From positions 1-11,288 of the forward strand of contig QYPU01000011.1 of assembly GCA_007280145.1 (NCBI GenBank): a stretch of 11,288 nt of DNA. Reading direction: 5' to 3'. Source of the DNA: Dehalococcoidia bacterium (GTDB lineage Bacteria; Chloroflexota; Dehalococcoidia; GIF9; UBA5629). Numbering within the stretch: the stretch's first letter is position 1; each line of letters begins with the position of its first letter. The translations under genes and the position numbers were made by a program. Below the pieces are notes generated by a model. That model ran no database searches, was not told where the DNA came from, and saw only the letters and a list, made by a program, of their open reading frames with translations. Of the stretch, positions 5,636 through 11,288 are shown in pieces.

Positions 5636-6106
5636 ATGCAGCAGACAATCACCTGTTCTAAGTGTGGTTCGCAAAATCCTGCCGGCCAGCAGTTTTGTAC
5701 AAATTGTGGGGCAAAGTTAGCTGGCGAAGGTCAACAGCAGGCATGGGAGGCGCAGCCAGCGCCAGGTGTCCCATCGGCGGCAAGCGGTGCTGCATCGCCT
5801 CAAAAGTATGTATTTCTAGTTGCGGCTGGTATTATTTTTAAGGTTATTGGCTGGGTGGTATTAGTGGGTGGCATCCTTGGCTCTATCGCAGTGGCCGTGA
5901 TGGCAGCACAAGGAGCCATGACGGGATTGCTGGGCTTGCTGGACCGCGGCCTCGGAATCGTAGGCATCTCCGGAGTCGCTGGCGCTGGCATGGCAGTTTT
6001 GACGTTTGGGGGTATTATAGGTTCTTTGTTGTGCGGTTTAGGCTTTCTAGCTTTCGCTGAGCTCTGTAATGCAGCAGTAGCTATAGAAGAGAATACAAGA
6101 TTATAA
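5636..6106 (+). CDS. Zinc-ribbon membrane protein, paralog of the upstream gene
   Basis: The chosen ATG at 5636 lies 10 bases after GAGGGG and opens directly into MQQTITC, which parallels the repeat boundary of the upstream gene. The 156-residue product has one zinc ribbon (C7, C10, C21, C24), an Ala/Pro/Gly-rich linker (about 32-56) and two or more hydrophobic membrane stretches (about 58-92 and 107-148). It ends in AELCNAAVAIEENTRL. Such a tail (helix plus an IEENTR end) occurs in many uncharacterised bacterial zinc-ribbon membrane proteins. At DNA level the ribbon segment 5654-5731 is clearly related to 5227-5304 and 5323-5400, so the module was duplicated. Function unknown. Confidence 0.82.
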   Translation: MQQTITCSKCGSQNPAGQQFCTNCGAKLAGEGQQQAWEAQPAPGVPSAASGAASPQKYVFLVAAGIIFKVIGWVVLVGGILGSIAVAVMAAQGAMTGLLGLLDRGLGIVGISGVAGAGMAVLTFGGIIGSLLCGLGFLAFAELCNAAVAIEENTRL

Positions 6107-6200
6107 ATAAGCAAGCTGGGGACTACCCCCTGCCTTCCATGCGCATTTATGTGCAGTTAGTTGCTATCTCAATTAGTGAGAGCTGACTAGATTGCCTCTC

Positions 6201-7622
6201 TCATCTTATCTTTTCTTCCACTAGATAGATGCTGATACCGTCGAGGGCGAGGTAATGGAGGCTTTCATTGGAATCGAAAATAACCCCCCTTCCCCCTCTT
6301 GAAATGATTTGGTCGTATTGCTTCCCCTCCTCTTCATCTACGACGACGAGCCATTTATTCGTGGTTTCGACTGTATAGGTCGTGATTAGAGCTGTATAGG
6401 CAACATGCTGGCTGTCGGGGCTGAAGACAAGCGTGTCTGCCCCAACGCTGTCGTATTGCTTTCCCTCCTGTCCATCCATCACCACAAGCCACTTATTTTC
6501 TACTCGAGCTGTATAGGCAACATGCTGGCTGTCAGGGCTGAAGACAAGTGTGCCTATCCCGATGCTGTCGTATTGTTTTCCCTCCTGTCCATCCACCACA
6601 ACCTCCTTATCGCCTACTATAGCTGTATAAGCCACGTGTTTGCTATCCGGGCTGAAGATGAGGGCTCCTGCTCCCACACCCTCATATTGCCGTTCCTCTT
6701 TTCCATCTACCACAATAACATTCTCAACACCGTCTCTGGCCAAATAAGCCAACCGCTGGCTGTCCTGACTAAAAATAAGGCTGCTTGCCCAGATGTCGTC
6801 GTAGTGTTTCCCTTCCTCTCCATCCACTACCACAAGCCACTTATCGCCAACCCGAGCCGTATATGCCAGCCGCTGGCTATCCGGGCTAAAGGCAAAACCG
6901 GCTGCATACATGGCGTCGTATCGGTTTCCTTCTTTACCGTCTATCACTGCAAACCATCTATCGCCTGCTTGAGCTGCGTATGCCAGATGCTGGCTATCTG
7001 GGCTGAAGGTGATAGTGCCTAGCCCAATGTCGTTGTATTGTCTCTCCTCTTTACCATCTACTACCACCAATCGCTTATCGCCAACTCCAGCCATATAAGC
7101 CAGCCGCTGGCTATCTGGACTGAAGACAATGGTGCCTGTTCCGATGATTTCGTATTGCCTCTCCTCTTGCCCATTCACTACGACAACCCAGTTATCGCCC
7201 ACTTTAGCTACATAAGCCAACCGCTGGCTGTCCGGGCTGAAGACGAGGGTGTTCAGTGCGATGGCATCGTACTGATTACCTTTTTTACCGTCCACCACCA
7301 CAAGCTGCTTGTAATCAACCCCGGCTATATAAGCCACCCGCTGGCTGTCCGGGCTGAAGATAGGAGTGCCTGACCCGATGCCACTAAATTGTTTGCCCTT
7401 TTTGCCATTCACTACCACAAACCACTCATCGCCGACTTTGGCTGCGTAAGCTACCCGTTTGCTATCCGGGCTTGTTCTGAAGGACTCTGGTATCCATGAG
7501 GAAGTATCAATTTGAACGATACGTTTCTCGGATACTGCTGTGCCAGTGCCGGGTGTTATTGCTGTGCAGCCCATCACCAGCATAAGCGCTGCAGCCAGCA
7601 GGACAATATGGCCAAATCTCAT
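6201..7622 (-). CDS. Lipoprotein with ten PD40/WD40-like beta-propeller repeats
   Basis: The start at 7622 is chosen because AGGAGGT lies six bases before it and the product opens with a lipoprotein signal: MRFGH, a hydrophobic stretch, then LVMGC with lipid-attachment Cys19. The 473-residue protein is otherwise almost all repeats. The word SPDS recurs at 51, 90, 129, 168, 207, 246, 285 (SQDS), 324, 362 and 401, a period of 39 residues broken only once by 38. Each unit reads roughly FSPDSQRLAYTARVGDKW, then LVVVDGQEGKQYDSIGxGT, which fits four short strands of a propeller blade as in TolB/PD40 proteins. A degenerate eleventh unit closes the chain (449-473). The protein is likely anchored outside the membrane, binding an unknown partner. 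It converges on the zinc-ribbon pair and has no obvious operon partner. Confidence 0.88.
   Translation of the reverse strand: MRFGHIVLLAAALMLVMGCTAITPGTGTAVSEKRIVQIDTSSWIPESFRTSPDSKRVAYAAKVGDEWFVVVNGKKGKQFSGIGSGTPIFSPDSQRVAYIAGVDYKQLVVVDGKKGNQYDAIALNTLVFSPDSQRLAYVAKVGDNWVVVVNGQEERQYEIIGTGTIVFSPDSQRLAYMAGVGDKRLVVVDGKEERQYNDIGLGTITFSPDSQHLAYAAQAGDRWFAVIDGKEGNRYDAMYAAGFAFSPDSQRLAYTARVGDKWLVVVDGEEGKHYDDIWASSLIFSQDSQRLAYLARDGVENVIVVDGKEERQYEGVGAGALIFSPDSKHVAYTAIVGDKEVVVDGQEGKQYDSIGIGTLVFSPDSQHVAYTARVENKWLVVMDGQEGKQYDSVGADTLVFSPDSQHVAYTALITTYTVETTNKWLVVVDEEEGKQYDQIISRGGRGVIFDSNESLHYLALDGISIYLVEEKIR
6303..7475 (-). repeat. 117-base tandem repeat array inside the propeller gene
   Basis: The ten protein repeats correspond to a 117-base DNA period. 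Neighbouring units such as those covering 6390-6500 and 6505-6620 share long near-identical stretches, so the array grew by recent tandem duplication or is kept similar by recombination. It also creates long open frames on the opposite strand that are not genes. Confidence 0.8.
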
Positions 7623-7697
7623 GTACGTACCTCCTAATCTCTCAGGCAACCAGTTTGACTTGACTGCCTTCGCTATTATACCACTGATGTGAGCTTA

Positions 7698-7706
7698 TGC
7701 TAAAAT
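7698..7706 (+). promoter_or_regulatory. putative extended -10 for the GTPase gene
   Basis: TGCTAAAAT is an extended -10 with one mismatch to TATAAT, ending 23 bases before the ATG at 7730. An alternative is TTGACT (7655) with TATACC (7677) at 16 bases. The two cannot be separated by reading alone. Confidence 0.35.
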
Positions 7707-7729
7707 TAAATTATTGATAGGTAAAAGCT

Positions 7730-8707
7730 ATGCCGGCAAATTTACCGCCACAGTATTTTGAAGCTGAGAAGCGCTTGCGAATGGCTAAGAGCCCGGAGGA
7801 GAAAATCGAAGCTCTGGAAGCCATGCTTGCCATTATGCCCAGGCATAAGGGCACGGATAAGCTCCATGCTGACTTGAGGAGAAAGATTGCCAAGATATCC
7901 GAAGAAGCTGAAAGGAAATATGCTACCAGCAGAAAAAGTTTTTACATTAGAAAAGAAGGTGCTGGCCAGGTAGTTCTGGTTGGGCTGCCTAATGTCGGCA
8001 AGTCACAACTGCTAGCAGCAATTACCGAAGCCTCTCCCGAGATAGCCGATTATCCCTTTACTACCCAGGCCCCCGTCATCGGTATGATGAGATTTGAGAA
8101 CATTCAGATTCAGCTAGTTGACACACCAGCGGTAACAGGCCGTGATTCTCGCGTGTGGCTGAACAATATCGCCAGGAACGCTGACCTCATAGCTATCATT
8201 GTGGATTTGAACAACCAGCCAGTAGACCAGGTGGAGACTATCCTCCAAGAACTGGACAGTATGGGCATAATACCTACTACAAATGATGCTCAAGAGGCGA
8301 CTATCGGCAAGCGTCAGCGCGAAATGCTGATTGTCGGGAATAAGAATGACCTGGAGAGTTCAAGTGCCCACATGGGCCGATTGCAGACGCAATACAACGC
8401 TCAGTTTCCTGTGATTGCGGTTTCTGCCAAAGAGGGTAACGGACTGGAAGATGTGAAGAGGGGGATTTTTGAAGCTCTGGATATTATACGGGTCTACACC
8501 AAAACTCCAGGAGCGAAGTCTGACCTGACCGACCCGGTAATTTTGCGGAGAGGCAGCACATTAAAAGATGCCGCCGAATCTGTTCACAAGGATTTCCGAA
8601 GTAACTTAAGGTACGCCTTGCTCTGGGGCTCAGGGAAGTTCGACGGGCAGAGAGTTAGTCCAGAACATGTCCTTCAAGACGGCGATGTAATTGAACTCCA
8701 TATCTAG
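7730..8707 (+). CDS. DRG/Obg-type GTPase with TGS domain
   Basis: This 325-residue protein has an N-terminal charged helical region (about 1-70), a GTPase domain (about 79-250) and a C-terminal TGS domain (about 252-325, ending DGDVIELHI). GTP-binding motifs are G1 GLPNVGKS (85-92), G2 YPFTTQ (109-113, Thr111/112), G3 DTPA (131-134), G4 NKND (204-207) and G5 SAK (232-234). The order and the TGS domain match the DRG branch of the Obg/OBG-HflX GTPases, widespread in archaea and eukaryotes and patchy in bacteria, where a ribosome or tRNA-related role is suspected. The usual DxPG of G3 is DTPA here. It lacks the N-terminal Obg domain, so it is not ObgE. The gene stands alone, convergent with the next gene, and the stops are 14 bases apart. 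Confidence 0.88.
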   Translation: MPANLPPQYFEAEKRLRMAKSPEEKIEALEAMLAIMPRHKGTDKLHADLRRKIAKISEEAERKYATSRKSFYIRKEGAGQVVLVGLPNVGKSQLLAAITEASPEIADYPFTTQAPVIGMMRFENIQIQLVDTPAVTGRDSRVWLNNIARNADLIAIIVDLNNQPVDQVETILQELDSMGIIPTTNDAQEATIGKRQREMLIVGNKNDLESSSAHMGRLQTQYNAQFPVIAVSAKEGNGLEDVKRGIFEALDIIRVYTKTPGAKSDLTDPVILRRGSTLKDAAESVHKDFRSNLRYALLWGSGKFDGQRVSPEHVLQDGDVIELHI

Positions 8708-8721
8708 GGTAAGCTGCCTCT

Positions 8722-9654
8722 CTATTTCTGAACTCCACTTTCATACAGCTTATCTGCCAATTCTTCTATATACAGCCTGTTCTCAAGCTTAGTTCGCCAC
8801 TTATCGGGAATAGAATTAACCCCCAGATAAGCGCCTGAAATAGCCCCGGTCATCGCACCTATAGTATCGGTGTCTCCACCAAGGCTGACGGCGAAGAGCA
8901 CTGCCTCCTCAAAGGAGCGAGAATGAGAGAGGAATGAATATACGGCTGTGGGCACCGAATTGAAAGCCTCGATACCATTGCCTAGTTCAGCAACAACTTT
9001 CGCTCTATCCGTTTTATTTAAGAGCATCTCTATCTTTGCCAGCTTCTGCTTATATACTTCGTGGTGAATGAATTCACCTAGCCTGGCTAGAAATTCTTTT
9101 GGGTCAAGGACTGCCGATGGTTCCAGATGCACAGCCAGAGCAATAGCGTATGCCTGCAAAGCTGCTCCTTCTTTACCTAGTTCGTGACTATGGGTAATCT
9201 GGCTTGAATTGTAAGCAACCTCTCTTAATTTAGCCGAATCATCATGATACAAAATGCCTACAGGGGCAATCCTCATTGCCGAGCCATTGCCATAAGAGCC
9301 ACCATGGTATAGTCTTTCAGCCGCTTTATCCCAGGCTTCACCAGCTTTTATCAATCGAAAGATGCGTGGCGGTCCTGGCCCGTAGCCGCGCCATGGCTCA
9401 CGATTGTAATTCTGCATAAAGGTACGTGCCATATGCTCTCCGTCGAAGCCTTCATTTCTAACCAATGACTCGGCTGTGCCTATCATCATGTGGGTATCAT
9501 CAGTATAAGCTAAGACTTCCTGTCCCTCGGCTACGGCCTCAATTGCCCTGGGCTCGACCATATGCCATCCCTCGAATCTGGCTCCAAGGGCATCCCCCAC
9601 CCCGGTACCAACCAAAGAGCCCAGAAACTTTGATTTCAGAACTTCCTTGTCCAT
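8722..9654 (-). CDS. ADP-ribosylglycohydrolase family protein
   Basis: This 310-residue protein matches the ARH/DraG family, which removes ADP-ribose from proteins or hydrolyses related O- and N-glycosidic bonds using two metal ions. Metal-site motifs are present in order: GDALGARFEG (20-29, with E28), YTDDTHM (50-56, T51, D52, D53), YGNGSAMRIAPVG (121-133), SQITHSHE (151-158) and GGDTDTIGAMTGAISGAYLG (259-278, D261, D263, T264). All expected acidic ligands are intact, so it is likely active. The substrate cannot be read from sequence. No DraT-like ADP-ribosyltransferase or macrodomain lies nearby. It is transcribed away from the IF-2B-like gene, with a shared 70-base promoter gap. Confidence 0.9.
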   Translation of the reverse strand: MDKEVLKSKFLGSLVGTGVGDALGARFEGWHMVEPRAIEAVAEGQEVLAYTDDTHMMIGTAESLVRNEGFDGEHMARTFMQNYNREPWRGYGPGPPRIFRLIKAGEAWDKAAERLYHGGSYGNGSAMRIAPVGILYHDDSAKLREVAYNSSQITHSHELGKEGAALQAYAIALAVHLEPSAVLDPKEFLARLGEFIHHEVYKQKLAKIEMLLNKTDRAKVVAELGNGIEAFNSVPTAVYSFLSHSRSFEEAVLFAVSLGGDTDTIGAMTGAISGAYLGVNSIPDKWRTKLENRLYIEELADKLYESGVQK

Positions 9655-9697
9655 TCAACTACACTATGGTAAAATTCAGGACTTTTCTTGCTAGCTT

Positions 9698-9707
9698 ATT
9701 ATATACT
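9698..9707. promoter_or_regulatory. overlapping divergent -10 boxes
   Basis: The minus strand carries TATAAT at 9698-9703 (with TTGCAC 16 bases upstream, at 9720-9725) for the ADP-ribosylglycohydrolase gene. The plus strand carries TATACT at 9702-9707, 17 bases before the ATG at 9725. The two boxes overlap, so the two genes could compete for polymerase. Confidence 0.4.
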
Positions 9708-9724
9708 AATAAACAATAGGTGCA

Positions 9725-10600
9725 ATGGTGAATCCCAAAGTAGCTGAAAAAATCGATGAACTGAGAAATGATAAGCTGCACGGTGCTGGCTGGCTGTCAA
9801 GGCAGGCCATTAGCATCCTAAACCTTGCCATAGGTAAGAGCCAGGCTCGTACCGCGGCCGACTTTATAGACGAGGCAAGGATGGTAGCCACAGAGCTTGC
9901 ACAAGCCCGACCCAGTATGATTTCCATACCTAATTATATTCATCAGTTTCTGCACCAGATTATGCTGGGGGTAGAATGCGAAAAGGACCTGGATTCTCTG
10001 AAGATTTGGGCCCAAGCTAAAGGGAATGAGCTTGTTAAGCTTTCCAAACAAGCTGAGTCGAGGGCTATAGGATATGGCTGTGGGATAATCAGCAGCCAGG
10101 ATACGGTAATAACCTGTAGCTATAGCTCAACGGTATGCCGGGCTTTTGAACTGGCTATGCGGAACGAGGAGGAGTTCTGCGTTATGGTCGCCGAGTCTAT
10201 GTCTAATGGCGAGGCATTCGGTGAAATCACCGCCAGGCGACTTGAAAAGCATCAGATTCCCGTTGAAGTAATACCTGATGAGTCTATGCGCCTGTATGTA
10301 TCTAAGGCAAATAAGGCTTTGGTAGGCGCGGATAGCATATTAGCTGACGGCGCCCTCATAAATGGCACGCCAACTTTTAGGCTGGCTCAAGCAGCCAGTG
10401 AGGAAAATATTCCCTTTTATGCTGTTTGCGAAAGCGCCAAGTTTGATATTCGAGGTTATATAGCTAAAGCATCGGAACCAGAGTTGGGCTTTGACAAAAC
10501 CCCGCCCGACTTAATAACCGGGATAATAACCGAGAAAGGCATCATGCAGCCGAGCCTGGTCATTGCCTACATTGAGACAATGGCCAGCTCCTCTCAGTGA
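9725..10600 (+). CDS. IF-2B family / ribose-1,5-bisphosphate isomerase-like protein
   Basis: This 291-residue protein belongs to the IF-2B superfamily shared by eIF2B alpha/beta/delta subunits, methylthioribose-1-phosphate isomerase and archaeal ribose-1,5-bisphosphate isomerase. Visible features are a helical N-terminal part with LHGAGWLSRQAI (18-29), TCSYSSTVCRAFE (130-142), and GADSILADGALINGTPTFRLAQAA (201-224). C131 and D203 line up with the Cys and Asp that catalyse isomerisation in the archaeal enzyme and MtnA, so an isomerase role is plausible. The true regulatory eIF2B role is not expected in bacteria. The length is shorter than MtnA (about 340), and closer to R15P isomerase. The HAD phosphatase gene follows by 24 bases, suggesting co-transcription. 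Sugar-phosphate substrate unknown. Confidence 0.85.
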   Translation: MVNPKVAEKIDELRNDKLHGAGWLSRQAISILNLAIGKSQARTAADFIDEARMVATELAQARPSMISIPNYIHQFLHQIMLGVECEKDLDSLKIWAQAKGNELVKLSKQAESRAIGYGCGIISSQDTVITCSYSSTVCRAFELAMRNEEEFCVMVAESMSNGEAFGEITARRLEKHQIPVEVIPDESMRLYVSKANKALVGADSILADGALINGTPTFRLAQAASEENIPFYAVCESAKFDIRGYIAKASEPELGFDKTPPDLITGIITEKGIMQPSLVIAYIETMASSSQ

Positions 10601-10624
10601 AGCTAAAAAAACAAGGCGTCAGTA

Positions 10625-11288
10625 ATGAAAAAGGTGGTGTTCACAGATTTAGATGGCACCTTACTTGATTGGTCTGATTATTCGTACAGCCAATCTCTAA
10701 GTGCATTAGAACTGCTCCAGGGCAAAGGAATCCCTATTGTCTTTTGCTCAGCCAAGACCAGAGTGGAGCAGGAGGCCTATAGAGAAGAGCTAGGTATAAA
10801 AGACCCTTTTATTGTTGAGAATGGTGGAGCTATTTTTATACCACGAGGCTATTTTCCGTTTACTTTTAATCACCATAAAACTACCAAGGACTACTTTGTA
10901 ATTGAGTTAGGTATCTCGCATCAGAAGGTCAGAGAGGTGTTGAGGAGGATTGAGGATGAGGTTGGCTGCAATATCAAGGGTTTTGAAGATATGAATCCAG
11001 AAGAGATAGCCCTAGATACCGGGCTGAGCTTGAAATTTGCCTCCCTAGCAAAACAAAGGGAGTATGATGAAATATTCAAGATTGAGGATACGCAGGAAAA
11101 GATAGAGGCTGTACTAGATAAAATCGAGGACGCCGGACTAACCTACGGCTCTGGCGGAAGATACTATGGTGCTGTATGTGGTAATAATAAAGGCAAGGCC
11201 ATCAAAATCTTGATTGAGCTATTCGGGAGAAAACTTGGTAAGATAGAAACTATTGGTATTGGCGATAGCCGGAACGATATATCTATGC
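10625..11288 (+). CDS. HAD-IIB phosphatase, mannosyl-3-phosphoglycerate phosphatase-like (partial)
   Basis: The frame opens at ATG 10625 and stays open for 221 codons to the window edge, so the C terminus is missing. It reads MKKVVFTDLDGTLLDWSDYS with HAD motif I DLDGTLLD at 8-15, motif II around FCSAKTR (41-47), KDPFIVENGGAIFIP, the motif III Lys within NNKGKA, and motif IV GDSRNDISM near the end. The combination of SAKTR, VENGGAIFIP and the C2B-type cap is characteristic of mannosyl-3-phosphoglycerate phosphatase, the second step in making the osmolyte and thermolyte mannosylglycerate. The synthase is not visible in the window and may lie to the right. A related glucosyl-3-phosphoglycerate or other sugar-phosphate phosphatase is possible. 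Upstream AAGGCG is only a weak ribosome binding site. Confidence 0.82.
   Translation, partial: MKKVVFTDLDGTLLDWSDYSYSQSLSALELLQGKGIPIVFCSAKTRVEQEAYREELGIKDPFIVENGGAIFIPRGYFPFTFNHHKTTKDYFVIELGISHQKVREVLRRIEDEVGCNIKGFEDMNPEEIALDTGLSLKFASLAKQREYDEIFKIEDTQEKIEAVLDKIEDAGLTYGSGGRYYGAVCGNNKGKAIKILIELFGRKLGKIETIGIGDSRNDISM

Noticed and set aside
6107..6200. Possible terminator hairpins between the convergent zinc-ribbon and propeller genes
   Set aside because: Only short stems are found (TCTCA/TGAGA at 6167-6181 and TGAGAG/CTCTCA at 6177-6203) with no clear T-run, so a terminator cannot be supported.
6405..7373. Two long open frames on the plus strand (205 and 111 codons) opposite the propeller gene
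   Set aside because: They are regular mirror images of the 117-base repeats, have no ribosome binding site and no recognisable domain; the minus-strand protein has a lipobox, a strong binding site and family repeats.

Overview
This is a bacterial chromosomal window, about half G+C, made mostly of compact housekeeping genes separated by short gaps. Two gaps of more than 300 bases (988-1320 and 4830-5208) are filled with repeats. Several proteins look archaeal-like or typical of deep-branching bacteria: an archaeal-type endonuclease IV, a DRG-type GTPase with a TGS domain, an IF-2B/ribose-1,5-bisphosphate isomerase-like protein, and a mannosyl-3-phosphoglycerate phosphatase-like HAD enzyme. Together with the ndk/tsaB/tsaE/thiL cluster, this suggests an uncultured Chloroflexota lineage, perhaps Dehalococcoidia. 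That assignment is inference from gene style; no marker gene proves it.

Layout: 1-136 holds a REP-pair repeat plus a decayed unit. 151-987 (-) is an endonuclease IV family protein. 988-1320 holds a second REP pair bracketed by inverted short repeats, then the rsfS promoter. 1321-1680 (+) is rsfS. 1696-2162 is a small cassette with A/T-rich related ends carrying a four-helix-bundle (23S rRNA intervening-sequence type) gene on the minus strand. 2175-4829 (-) is a co-directional cluster thiL > tsaE > tsaB > ndk, with overlaps of 4 and 10 bases and then a 35-base gap, probably one operon. 4830-5208 holds a third REP pair and IS-end-like repeats. 5209-6106 (+) encodes two related zinc-ribbon membrane proteins. 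6201-7622 (-) is a lipoprotein built from ten 39-residue beta-propeller-type repeats. 7730-8707 (+) is a TGS-domain GTPase. 8722-9654 (-) is an ADP-ribosylglycohydrolase. 9725-10600 (+) is the IF-2B/R15P-isomerase-like gene, followed after 24 bases by the HAD phosphatase gene, which runs off the right edge.

How the genes fit together: tsaB and tsaE are two parts of the tRNA t6A37 system; thiL finishes thiamine diphosphate; ndk balances nucleotides; rsfS silences ribosomes. This is a core-metabolism and translation neighbourhood. The zinc-ribbon pair and propeller lipoprotein form a less conserved envelope-associated block. The most noteworthy non-coding signal is the set of GTAG-headed REP pairs, whose paired bases co-vary between copies, and the IS-end-like repeats around two of them. 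No complete unknown defence or mobile system is visible; the candidates listed are modest.
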